This document shows, in pieces, positions 1 to 8,700 of a DNA stretch of 64,000 nucleotides. The position numbers and the translations under genes are program-made. Every line of letters begins with the position of its first letter. Position 1 is the stretch's first letter. The notes beneath the pieces are model-generated. The model worked only from the letters and a program-made list of their open reading frames with translations. It was not told the origin of the DNA and did not search any database. Origin of the DNA: Variovorax sp. PAMC28562 (GTDB lineage: Bacteria; Pseudomonadota; Gammaproteobacteria; Burkholderiales; Burkholderiaceae_C); assembly GCF_014303735.1 (NCBI RefSeq), contig NZ_CP060296.1, forward strand, positions 2,863,501 to 2,927,500, read 5' to 3'.

Positions 1-38
1 CCATCGGAAACAGGGGGCAGAAGTATCATAGCCAACAC

Positions 39-1421
39 ATGAAGACATCCCGCTTGCAACCGGCCTCGCGCCCCGACTCCGGCTTCGCCTACACCCGCCC
101 TTTCTTTGAAAACCTGGTCGACACGGCTTTGGCGCATGCCAAAAAGCTCGGCGCGACAGACGCCGGTGCCGAGGCGTCCGAAGGTTGCGGCTTGAGCGTC
201 TCGGTGCGCAAGGGCGAGCTCGAAAACGTCGAGCGCAACCGCGACAAGTCGCTGGGCATCACGGTCTACGTCGGGCACCGGCGCGGCAATGCGAGCACGT
301 CCGACTTCTCCGAAGCGGCTATTGCGCGGACGGTGCAGGCGGCTTACGACATCGCCAGCTTTACTGCCGAAGACCCGGTGAGCGGACTGCCGGACGAAGA
401 CGACATCGTCAAGGAGCAGCCGGAACTCGACCTGTTCTTTCCGTGGGCTGTCACCAGCGAAGAGGCGGCCAAGCTGGCACTCGAATGCGAAGAAGCCGCG
501 CTCTCGACCGACAAGCGCATCACCAACAGTGAGGGCGCCGGCGTTTCGGCCCAACAGAGTCATTTTTTCAGCGCGCATACGCATGGCTTCAGAGGTGGTT
601 ACGCCAGCTCGCGGCATTCGATTTCGGTGGCGCCGATCGCCGGCAAGGGCAACGACATGCAGCGCGATTCGTGGTACAGCTCGATGCGCTCCGCCGACGA
701 ACTCGCGAGCCCGCAATTGGTCGGCCGCTATGCCGCCGAACGTGCGCTGAGCCGCCTCAAGTCGCGCAAGATCAAGACGACGCAATGCGCTGTGCTGTTC
801 GAGTCGCCATTGGCCGCGGGCCTGCTCGGCGGGCTGGTGCAGGCCACCAGTGGCGGCGCGTTGTATCGCAAGAGCACCTTTTTGCTCGATTCGCTCGGCA
901 AGCCGGTGCTGCCTAAGCACATGGACCTGGTCGAAGACCCTCACTTGAAGCGTGGCAAGGGAAGCTCGCCGTTCGACGACGAAGGCGTGACGACCAAAGC
1001 GCGCAAAGTGGTCGATGCGGGTCGGCTCGAAGGCTACTTCTTGTCGACCTACTCGGCTCGCAAACTGGGCATGAAGACCACCGGCAACGCGGGCGGCTCG
1101 CACAACCTGACATTGACTTCGCGCTTGACCAAGCCGGGCGACGACCTCGACGAGATGCTGCGCAAGCTCGGCACCGGGCTCTTCGTTATCGAGCTGATGG
1201 GCCAAGGAGTCAACTACGTGACGGGCGACTACTCGCGCGGTGCCAGCGGCTTCTGGGTCGAGAAGGGCAAGATCGCTTTCCCGGTGGAAGAGATCACGAT
1301 CGCCGGCAACCTGAAAGACATGTTGATGGGCATTCAGGCGGTGGGTGCCGATGCCTACAACTACGGCGCCAAGACTACCGGCTCGATCCTTGTCAACAAG
1401 ATGAAGGTGGCGGGGAGCTAA
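39..1421 (+). CDS. pmbA: Metalloprotease PmbA (TldE)
   Basis: 460-aa protein, the full length of the PmbA/TldE family. TldD and TldE form a heteromeric cytoplasmic protease that in enterobacteria matures microcin B17 and helps degrade CcdA. The N-terminal half has the family-typical stretch around residues 40-90 (SEGCGLSVSVRKGELE, then RGNASTSDF), and the C-terminal half has the glycine-rich TTGNAGGSHNL and YSRGASGFWVEKG segments. TldE carries no zinc-binding HExxxH motif of its own, and none is seen here, so activity should need a TldD partner encoded elsewhere. The start is the first ATG of the frame; the purine-rich tract ahead of it is rather distant, so a slightly different start is possible. 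It is convergent with the GatB/YqeY gene. Confidence 0.93.
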   Translation: MKTSRLQPASRPDSGFAYTRPFFENLVDTALAHAKKLGATDAGAEASEGCGLSVSVRKGELENVERNRDKSLGITVYVGHRRGNASTSDFSEAAIARTVQAAYDIASFTAEDPVSGLPDEDDIVKEQPELDLFFPWAVTSEEAAKLALECEEAALSTDKRITNSEGAGVSAQQSHFFSAHTHGFRGGYASSRHSISVAPIAGKGNDMQRDSWYSSMRSADELASPQLVGRYAAERALSRLKSRKIKTTQCAVLFESPLAAGLLGGLVQATSGGALYRKSTFLLDSLGKPVLPKHMDLVEDPHLKRGKGSSPFDDEGVTTKARKVVDAGRLEGYFLSTYSARKLGMKTTGNAGGSHNLTLTSRLTKPGDDLDEMLRKLGTGLFVIELMGQGVNYVTGDYSRGASGFWVEKGKIAFPVEEITIAGNLKDMLMGIQAVGADAYNYGAKTTGSILVNKMKVAGS

Positions 1422-1499
1422 AGGCAAGTGCTTGGCGCTCCGGCAGCGGTTCGACTTGTCGCATCAAATAAAGATGCCAGCGCTGCTGGTGTTCGTGCG

Positions 1500-1531
1500 C
1501 ATCCACAAGGCATGCGCAGGCCTTGTGGATG
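1500..1531. terminator. Inverted repeat between convergent pmbA and the GatB/YqeY gene
   Basis: Perfect 11-bp inverted repeat (CATCCACAAGG ... CCTTGTGGATG) with a 10-nt loop, lying between the ends of two convergent genes. No T-run follows on either strand, so it may be a weak bidirectional or Rho-assisted terminator rather than a canonical intrinsic one. Confidence 0.4.
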
Positions 1532-1535
1532 ACCG

Positions 1536-1994
1536 TCATGCTGCGCCGGAAAGGGCGGCCTTGACCGCAGCGGACACCTGACCCATGTCAGCCCTGCCGG
1601 CAAGCCGCGTCTTGACGGTGCCCATCACCTTGCCCATGTCGCCGGGCCCCGAGGCACCGAGTTCGACGACGATGGCCTTGACCTCGGCCGCGACTTCTTC
1701 GGCGCTCATTCGCTTCGGCAAGTAGGTCTCGAGCACCTTGATCTCGGAGGCTTCCTTGTCGGCCAGATCCTGCCGCCCACCTTCAGTGAAAGCGGTGACC
1801 GAATCCTTGCGCTGCTTGACCAGCTTGTCGACGATGGCAATCACCATGACGTCGTCGAGTTCGATGCGCTCGTCGACTTCTTTTTGCTTCAAAGCGGCGA
1901 GCAGCAGGCGGATGGTGCCCAGGCGCTCGGCGTCTTTTGCGCGCATGGCGGTCTTCATGTCTTCGGTGATTTGTTCTTTAAGGCTCATGGTCAT
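1536..1994 (-). CDS. GatB/YqeY domain-containing protein
   Basis: 152-aa cytoplasmic protein of the YqeY family, related to the C-terminal tail domain of GatB (tRNA amidotransferase subunit B), which contacts tRNA. The N-terminus MSLKEQITEDMKTAMRAKD and the segment ETYLPKRMSAEEVA are family hallmarks; the C-terminal helical domain is complete. Residue 1 could be either of two closely spaced in-frame ATGs (MTMSLKEQ or MSLKEQ); a purine-rich RBS lies just upstream. It follows rpsU on the same strand, as in other Burkholderiales, but a terminator-like hairpin sits in the gap. The exact biochemical role of stand-alone YqeY proteins is not established. Confidence 0.9.
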   Translation of the reverse strand: MTMSLKEQITEDMKTAMRAKDAERLGTIRLLLAALKQKEVDERIELDDVMVIAIVDKLVKQRKDSVTAFTEGGRQDLADKEASEIKVLETYLPKRMSAEEVAAEVKAIVVELGASGPGDMGKVMGTVKTRLAGRADMGQVSAAVKAALSGAA

Positions 1995-2053
1995 CTCCTG
2001 GCGAAGGTCGTTGAAAGGTGTTTAAAGGCCTCGAAAAGGCCGTCGGAAAAGAC

Positions 2054-2085
2054 AAAAGCCGCGGCAGGTTTCCCTGGCGCGGCTT
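2054..2085 (-). terminator. Intrinsic terminator after rpsU
   Basis: On the minus strand an AAGCCGCG/CGCGGCTT stem continues into an inner CAGG-GAAA-CCTG tetraloop hairpin and is followed by TTGTCTTTT. It lies 35 bp after the rpsU stop and before the GatB/YqeY gene, so rpsU is probably mostly monocistronic, with readthrough possible. Confidence 0.65.
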
Positions 2086-2119
2086 GGTTTCGCTGGCGAG
2101 CGGCCAGCGAATGCAGTGC

Positions 2120-2332
2120 TTAGAACAGCTTCTTGGGAAGCTGCATGCTGCGAACGCGCTTGTAGTGGCGCTTGACGGCTGCAGCCTTCTTGCGCTTGCG
2201 CTCTGCGGTCGGCTTTTCGTAGAACTCGCGGGCACGCAGGTCGGTCAGCAGGCCGAGCTTTTCGATGGTGCGCTTGAAGCGGCGCAGTGCGACGTCGAAG
2301 GGCTCGTTTTCTTTAACGCGGATAGTGGTCAT
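2120..2332 (-). CDS. rpsU: 30S ribosomal protein S21
   Basis: 70-aa basic protein matching S21 over its whole length: N-terminus [20 protein letters not shown], then the arginine/lysine-rich helix [17 protein letters not shown]21 binds the 30S platform near the anti-Shine-Dalgarno end of 16S rRNA and promotes initiation. Many betaproteobacteria place rpsU upstream of a GatB/YqeY gene and dnaG-rpoD; here only the YqeY gene follows before the convergent pmbA. Divergent from the CHASE2 kinase gene. Confidence 0.97.
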   Translation of the reverse strand: MTTIRVKENEPFDVALRRFKRTIEKLGLLTDLRAREFYEKPTAERKRKKAAAVKRHYKRVRSMQLPKKLF

Positions 2333-2438
2333 TTAAAAGGTTTGTTGAATTTGGCTCAGGGAAGATCAGGCCCCGGGCCGGGTTCCTCAACTCGAAAATC
2401 TTTGTGGCCGTTGAGGGGAGGCCGAAAGTTAGCCCGCA

Positions 2439-2444
2439 ATTATA
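2439..2444 (-). promoter_or_regulatory. Putative -10 box of the rpsU promoter
   Basis: Minus-strand TATAAT (consensus sigma-70 -10) about 107 bp upstream of the rpsU ATG. No good -35 hexamer is visible 16-18 bp further upstream. It lies in the 152-bp divergent gap between rpsU and the sensor kinase gene. Confidence 0.45.
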
Positions 2445-2484
2445 GCGTGAGCTTTGCCCGGCGGCCATGCTGCAAAATTCCTAG

Positions 2485-4995
2485 ATGAAGCTTCGACCAA
2501 AACTCCCCAGGATTGCCCGGGGAGGGCGCGTCAAATCGGTTGCGGAGATGGTCGTCATCGCGCTGCTCGCGCCTTTACTGGCCTATCTGGCGATTCATCA
2601 CGGCAACTTTGCGACAGTCGACGCCATCGTCTACGACCAGGCACTCAAGGCGCGTCCAATTACACCCGGTGGTGATGTCGTCATCGTCGCCATCGATGAT
2701 GCGAGCCTGGCCACGCTGGGTCGCTGGCCCTGGTCGCGCGCTGTGCATGCGTCGTTTCTGGAAAAGATTGCCGCCGGTAGCCCGCAGGCCGTACTGATGG
2801 ATGTCTTTATGACTGAGCCATCCGTCGACCCGGCCGACGATGTCGCGCTGGTCGGCGCCATGCGCAAAGTGCCGGTATACCTGCCCCTGCTCTTCAGCTT
2901 GGGCTACGACGCAAACGAGGGCGCCGCCCCATCCGCGAGCCCAATGTTCGCAAGGCCGATTGCCGCGCTCGCGGAAGCATCCGCGGGTCTGGGTCACGTC
3001 GACGTCGGTGCCGACACCGACGGCTTGGTCAGGCGGCTCTTTCTGCTGGAGGGACCCGCTGCGGGAGTGCAGCCTTATCTCGTAGGCTTGTTGCCGGGGG
3101 TGCCCAAAACCGACGGTACATCGCTGTCGGCGCTGGACCCCAAAAGCAAGAGCAGCGGCTGGCAGTTGCGTGGCCCCTTGATGCTCTCATTTGCCGGTGC
3201 TGCCGGCAGTTATCGGACACTCTCGTACATCGACGTGGTCAACGGCAAAGTCCCTCAAGACTTCTGGCGCGGCAAGACGGTGTTCGTGGGCGCGTCGGCC
3301 GCAGGGTTAGGCGACCAGATGCCTGTGCCGAACGCAGGTGCTGCCGGTGCAATGCCCGGCGTGGAAATCCACGCCAATGCTTTCGACACGCTCAGACAGG
3401 ACGCAAGTCCGTTGTTGCTCGACGACGCGCCGGCACCGTGGCGATGGGCTTGGATTTCGTTGCCCTGCTGGGCGCTTCTTGCGTGTCTCGCGCGATCGCG
3501 GCACAGCACGTTGCTGCTGCTGGGCAGTGCCGGTGCCGTCGTCATCTTGTGTGTGAGTGCGTTTGCCGCAGGCCGTCTGTGGCTTCCGCCGGTGGCGCCG
3601 CTTCTGGCGTTGTTCACCGCCTACCTGCTCTGGACATGGCGTGAATCGGCGCGGCTCTGGCGCTACTTCGAGCAGCGGCTCCGGCAGGTCGATCGCGCAT
3701 CGGCGCTGTCGCTTGAATTGATTGCAGTAGGCGATATCCGCAGCGCTGAAGCGCCGACCGCGTTGCTGCGGCGCGCAGAGGCGCTGGACAACATCATGGT
3801 GCGCTTGCGTACGCTCGAAGGGCTGCTGCGAAACACCGTCGCCCGTCTGGACGTCGCCGTGCTCGTGTGCCGCGTCGATGGCGACATCGTCCTTGCCAAC
3901 CATGCTGCGAGGTCGCTGTTGGGTCTGGGCACCAATGCGTTGGGCTCCGACGCCGCGCTCGTGGGACGAAAGCTGCTGTCTGTCATCGCCGGGCATTCAG
4001 TGCCGCTGGGCGGCGGCTGGATGACACGCCCGGACATGACGCAGCCGACGGAGACGCTCAGCGGTGCCGTGATGATGACGCCTGCTGGCAGGGTGTTCCG
4101 GCTCGACATCGTGACGGTCGACATCGCGCAACCGAGCGGCGCAGAGGGCTGGTTGGCGGTGCTGCACGAGTTGACCGAAGAGTATCGCCGTCGCGAACAG
4201 CATGACCAGTGGCTCGGCTTTCTGTCGCACGATTTGCGCAGCCCGCAGACCACCATCCTCAGCATGCTCACGCTGGAAGAAGCGCGTCGTGCCATCGACG
4301 TTGACCTAGACCCGAGCGCACCCGCGCTGCGCAGCCGAATCCGCGCCGAAGCCGAGCGCACGATTCGACTGGCCGACGACCTCATCGACCTCACCACCGC
4401 ACAGTCGGGCCGCTATCGGTATGCCCCTGTCGAACTGGGCAACCTGTTGCTCGACGCGATGGATCAGGTCTATGCGCAGGCGCAACTGCGCGGCGTCACG
4501 CTGACGGAGCGGTTTCGGGAAGGGCAATGCTTCGTGCTGGCAGACGGGAGCCTGCTGACGCGTGCCGTGGTCAACCTGCTAGGCAACGCCATCCGGCACA
4601 GCCGACAGGGCCAGTCGGTCACGATGTGCCTGGAGTTCGACGCCGACAAGCGCGAGGCTGTGTGTACCGTGGTGGACGAGGGCGACGGGATGGACGAAAG
4701 CCAACGTCGATCGCTTTTTGCGAACGAAGCACTCGCTTCGCCCAGTGCGGGCGTGCTTCCCGCTGCGCCGGAGATCGTGCGGCGCAGGGGCATCGGCTTG
4801 CTGATCGTGCAGGCGGTGATACGGCAGCATCGCGGCTGGTTGGAGGTCGACAGTGCACCGGGCCTCGGCAGCACGTTCTGGTTCGGCCTGCCGATTGCCG
4901 ATACCGCGGACATTGCCGTCGACGACGACGAGGAAGAAGAAGATGACCATCGAGATGGGCAAGACCAGAAGAGAAAAAAGGTCGACATCGCCTGA
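2485..4995 (+). CDS. CHASE2-domain sensor histidine kinase
   Basis: 836-aa inner-membrane sensor kinase. Order of parts: an N-terminal hydrophobic anchor (about residues 15-35); a periplasmic CHASE2 domain (about 40-310) with the typical DDASLATLGRWPWSR segment; a cluster of transmembrane helices (about 315-390); a linker and PAS-like region (about 430-555); a HisKA dimerisation helix with phospho-acceptor His582 in LSHDLRSPQ; and a HATPase with N-box near residue 695 (VNLLGNAIRHS) and G-boxes DEGDGMD and GIGLLIVQ. The last 30 residues are strongly acidic then basic. CHASE2 is an extracellular sensory domain with unknown ligand. It faces the winged-helix regulator gene tail to tail (35 bp) and neighbours a TPS exoprotein operon and a FecR protein, so it probably signals to one or both regulators of this locus. 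Confidence 0.92.
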   Translation: MKLRPKLPRIARGGRVKSVAEMVVIALLAPLLAYLAIHHGNFATVDAIVYDQALKARPITPGGDVVIVAIDDASLATLGRWPWSRAVHASFLEKIAAGSPQAVLMDVFMTEPSVDPADDVALVGAMRKVPVYLPLLFSLGYDANEGAAPSASPMFARPIAALAEASAGLGHVDVGADTDGLVRRLFLLEGPAAGVQPYLVGLLPGVPKTDGTSLSALDPKSKSSGWQLRGPLMLSFAGAAGSYRTLSYIDVVNGKVPQDFWRGKTVFVGASAAGLGDQMPVPNAGAAGAMPGVEIHANAFDTLRQDASPLLLDDAPAPWRWAWISLPCWALLACLARSRHSTLLLLGSAGAVVILCVSAFAAGRLWLPPVAPLLALFTAYLLWTWRESARLWRYFEQRLRQVDRASALSLELIAVGDIRSAEAPTALLRRAEALDNIMVRLRTLEGLLRNTVARLDVAVLVCRVDGDIVLANHAARSLLGLGTNALGSDAALVGRKLLSVIAGHSVPLGGGWMTRPDMTQPTETLSGAVMMTPAGRVFRLDIVTVDIAQPSGAEGWLAVLHELTEEYRRREQHDQWLGFLSHDLRSPQTTILSMLTLEEARRAIDVDLDPSAPALRSRIRAEAERTIRLADDLIDLTTAQSGRYRYAPVELGNLLLDAMDQVYAQAQLRGVTLTERFREGQCFVLADGSLLTRAVVNLLGNAIRHSRQGQSVTMCLEFDADKREAVCTVVDEGDGMDESQRRSLFANEALASPSAGVLPAAPEIVRRRGIGLLIVQAVIRQHRGWLEVDSAPGLGSTFWFGLPIADTADIAVDDDEEEEDDHRDGQDQKRKKVDIA

Positions 4996-5030
4996 CCGGC
5001 AACGTCGACCTCATCTTCGGACAGTCTCGC

Positions 5031-5750
5031 TCAGTCCGGTTTTTCTTCTTTCAAGGCGTAGCCCTGACCATACATCGCCGACAGCACGTAGGGGTTGCCA
5101 GGCCCGAGCTGCAGTTTCGTGCGGAGGCGGGCAATGTGCGTGTCCAGCGAACGCGAAGCCGTGCTGCTGCCGTCGCCCCAGATCTGCCGATAGAGGTCTT
5201 CTCTGCTGACTACCTGGTTCATGTGTTGGAACAGGAACCACGCCAACTTGTAAAGCTTTCCGGGCAGAGGAATGAACTGACAATCCAGCAGCATTCCGCC
5301 GAGCGGTTCACGAAAAACATAGCGCCCGAAAACCCGTTGCGGCGCTTCGCCCGATGTGCTCGATATTGCAGCCGGTGTGCGCTCGATCTGCACGGGGGCC
5401 CTGCTGACCTTCTTCTCGCGTGCCGCCGGCGCCCACTCGGAAAGCGTGACGTTGTTCAGTTGAACGTCGACTGCCTGTTCGTCGATCGCAGCATTCTCAT
5501 GCTCCCAGGCGACCAGTCGTGGCACGCGGTCGGCTGGTCGCGTCTGCAGCCATTGAACCAGCGCGGGCACTTCGAGATCGGTGCCCGGGCCTGTCAACAG
5601 CACCGAGTCGATCTTCGGCCCGGCGGCCAATGCTTGCTGTAGCAACAACCCGCTCATGAACACCTGGGGTTCACACCCCGGTATGCGGGTGAGCGAGCGC
5701 GCGATCAGCCGATTCAGCCCGTTCGGTCCGCCGTAGATCGCATAGCGCAT
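5031..5750 (-). CDS. OmpR-type winged-helix regulator with degenerate receiver
   Basis: 239 aa from the ATG preceded by GGAGGAAGCA, a strong RBS; the longer frame upstream would overlap the tpsA end and was not used. Residues about 140-235 form an OmpR/PhoB winged-helix DNA-binding domain (YKLAWFLFQHMNQVVSREDL, then SLDTHIARLRTKL and YGQGYAL). The N-terminal 110 residues have receiver-like length and hydrophobic pattern but lack the chemistry: the DD pocket is replaced near residues 7-8 by GG, the phospho-Asp position reads Thr53 (SVLLTGPG), and no KP motif is seen. It starts 17 bp after tpsA, making it the third gene of the tpsB-tpsA operon. It is probably a phosphorylation-independent regulator of that operon; this role is inferred. 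Confidence 0.82.
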   Translation of the reverse strand: MRYAIYGGPNGLNRLIARSLTRIPGCEPQVFMSGLLLQQALAAGPKIDSVLLTGPGTDLEVPALVQWLQTRPADRVPRLVAWEHENAAIDEQAVDVQLNNVTLSEWAPAAREKKVSRAPVQIERTPAAISSTSGEAPQRVFGRYVFREPLGGMLLDCQFIPLPGKLYKLAWFLFQHMNQVVSREDLYRQIWGDGSSTASRSLDTHIARLRTKLQLGPGNPYVLSAMYGQGYALKEEKPD

Positions 5751-5767
5751 TGCTTCCTCCGGTTCGC

Positions 5768-8700
5768 TTATCGACCTGCTTGCGCGGTCAGGTCGACGGT
5801 CACTCGACGGTTCGGTTGCAGGCACTTGGTCAGCGCAGCAGTTGCTTCGGTTCCGGTGCAAACCATGACCGGCTCCGCCTCGCCTCGGCCTTCGGTCGTG
5901 ATGACCTTGCCATCCAGCCCGTTTTGCATCAGCAAGGCGCGCACGGTGTCTGCGCGCTTCTTCGACAGCGGCAGGTTGTACGACGCGGTGCCCAAACGGT
6001 CGGCATGACCAATCACCTTAATGCCGACGATGCTCACGAAGCCGCTGCGAATTTCATTTGCGAGCCGTTCGATCTTGGCTTTACCTTCAGGCAGCAAGTC
6101 CCTCATGTCCGAGCGATCGAAGCGGAACAGGCCGTCGGCACCGATCGACACGCGATGCGTTTCGATGGCGCCCGGCCCAGGCCGTGCCACGACGACTTCC
6201 AGCGTAATTTCCGGGTTGGCCACCACGGGGAAGTAGGGCTTGGCGACGACGTTGCATGGAGCTGCCGATGCGCCTTCAATCTCGCGACCGTTCAGCGAGC
6301 CGGCAAGGTAGGTCGGCACGGCGAAGTAGGACTCTGGTCCGTATTCTCCTGGCATGTAGCGCCTGCCGTACTGGTCGGCCCAGGCGCACCCGCCATCTTC
6401 AGGCGTCTGCACCCACATGGCCGCTTGCAGCGTCGGCAAAATGCTTGGCGCAGCAGGCAGTGGCCGCGGAATACGCAGCGATGTCGGCGGAAACTCGAAG
6501 GCCGCGCCAGGAGTTGCAGGAGGTGCCGGCGGCGCGACGGCGAGCACCTGCTTGTAACGGACGTGGGGTGCGCTGCCGATGCCGGTGCCCGGCACGTAGC
6601 TCCTACCACCGGTGTCCGCCTGATAGCTCTGGTTCCATTGCTCGAAGGGTTGCGCTTCGGACAGCGTCACGCCGTTGGCCTGCAGGCCATTGAAGGCGAC
6701 CTGGGTCGGCACCTGCGTGTAGCCTGCCGGCACTGCGCCGCCTGCGACTGCATAGATCGCCACGTTGCCGCTATTCGCATGGATGTTCAGGCCCGGCACG
6801 TTGTTGATGAACTGACCAGCGCCTGGAGCCTTGCCAGCCGTTTCGTCCGCGACGAGCGTCACGTTGCCATTGGCTGCCGTGATGCTGGTGCCGCCATTGA
6901 GCACGACGCTGTTGCCGGCCACGCCGATCAGGTCGCTGCCCGCATACAACGCACCCGAGGTCGTCAGGTTGCCATTGCTCGTGCTGCCGGCGATCAATGC
7001 CACATCGTTGTTACCGCGGATGTAGCCGGCGTTGATGCTCGCCGTGCTGTTGATCGTCACGTCATTGGCGTCTTTGACCGAGTAGACGCCGCTGCTGGTG
7101 GTGTTCAACAGCGTGACGTTCGATCCCTTGTTCGTGTCGAAGCCGGATGCCGTGTTGAGCGTGCTCACAGCCGCGACGATCGGGCTGGCTTGCGAGCCTG
7201 CCGCGTAGCCGCTGCCCAGCGCTGCGTTGACCGTGGCGTTCATTGCGCCCAGGTTCACTGCACCACCGGTGTCCGTCAGGTTGTACTGCTGCACACCCGT
7301 CGCAGGCGTCGTGATGGCGGCCGGGCCGGTGCGAACGGTCCATCCGCCTGACACCACATTGCCGGTGTTGTTCACCAGGATCGCGTTGCCGGTCAGTTGC
7401 GCGACCGAGTAGCCGGTCGATTTGTTGCCCAGGTTCACGACGACATCGGTCACGCCCAGCGTGGTCAGCTGTGCCAGCACTGCAGGGCTCAGCACCGAGT
7501 ACAGATCGAAGTCCTTGCCGCTGCCGTAAGCGGTCACGGTGGCCGTGGTGCCGACGATCGCAAGTGCCGACGAATTGCCGGGCAGGGTGCCGATGACCGA
7601 GCCATTGAGCGTGACCAGACCGGCCGCATGAACGGTACCGAGCGACGTGTCGACCGGCGCACCGTTCAGCGTGACGTTGCCGTTCGCGTTGAGGGTCGAG
7701 CCCGCCGTCATCGCAACGCCGGCGCTTTCGCTGGTGGCGGTGTAGTTGCCACCGGATAGGTTGGTGCCGGCAATATTCAGCGCAGTCCGATTGCGCAGAT
7801 CGACAACACCGATGGTGGTGTCGCGCATGGTGTCGAATTCGGCATTGGCGGCCGTCAGGGTCGCCGCTGCGTTCTGCTGGATCAAGCCACCGGCGTTGAT
7901 GCCGAAGTAGCCCGATGCACCGCTCGCGCCGGCCATATCCACTGCGCCGCGGTTCCAGAGCACGGCGTCGCCGGCGCTGGCCTTGGCCGTAAGCGTCAGC
8001 ACGTTCAGGTTCAGGTCGTTGACGTTGTTGAAACCGGTCGCCGTGTTGTCGATGATGCCGCCACCGATTGCCGTGCCTGCTTGCAGGTTGGCCACGTTGC
8101 CGATCACCTGTTCCTGACCCGCGCCGCCGAGACCGCTCGCGTTGACGATGCTGCCGCCCACGGCCGTGACGTTCACGGTGCCGGTGGTCTGTGCGTGCGT
8201 GCTCTTGGCGCTGTCGGTGCTGAGCGCGTTGAACACCACGTCTTGCGCACCCGTCAGGCTGATCGTGCCGCCGGTGGTGGTGCTGTCGAGATGCTGATCG
8301 ATCGTCAGGTTGCCCGAGCGTGTCGCCACAGCGATGTTGCCGAAGGCGGGCGCCTTGCTGCCGACCGCCGTGCTGCTCACGATGCCGGCACGCGTTAGCG
8401 GCGTGGTCGCGTTGTAAACGATGCCCCTGGTGCCGTCGAAAGTGATGTCGTTCACTTCGTTGTTGGTCTGAGGACCACCGACGATGAGCGCGCCGGTGTT
8501 GGTCACTGCGAATGTGCCCGTTGGCGTCTGGCCGCCAGCCAGTACGCCGGTGCGCGGTGTGCTGTCCTGCAGGCTGCCCGAAATGACGGCGACGTTGGTG
8601 TTGACTTTCACGCCGCCGCCTGCAACGAGCATCAGGTTGCCGGTGCCGGCTGTGCCGATGGTCTGGCTGGCCGTGATCATGTTGCCGGCAATCAACGTCG

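Noticed and set aside
5751-5861. Longer start for the winged-helix regulator
   Set aside because: It would overlap the end of tpsA by about 90 bp; a strong GGAGGAAG RBS marks the ATG at 5750.
5750-7351. 533-aa plus-strand ORF antisense to tpsA, and a 587-aa one at 12446-14209
   Set aside because: Arg/His/Ala-rich translations with no motif; third-base GC pattern follows the minus-strand tpsA/tpsB frames. Shadows of the giant gene.
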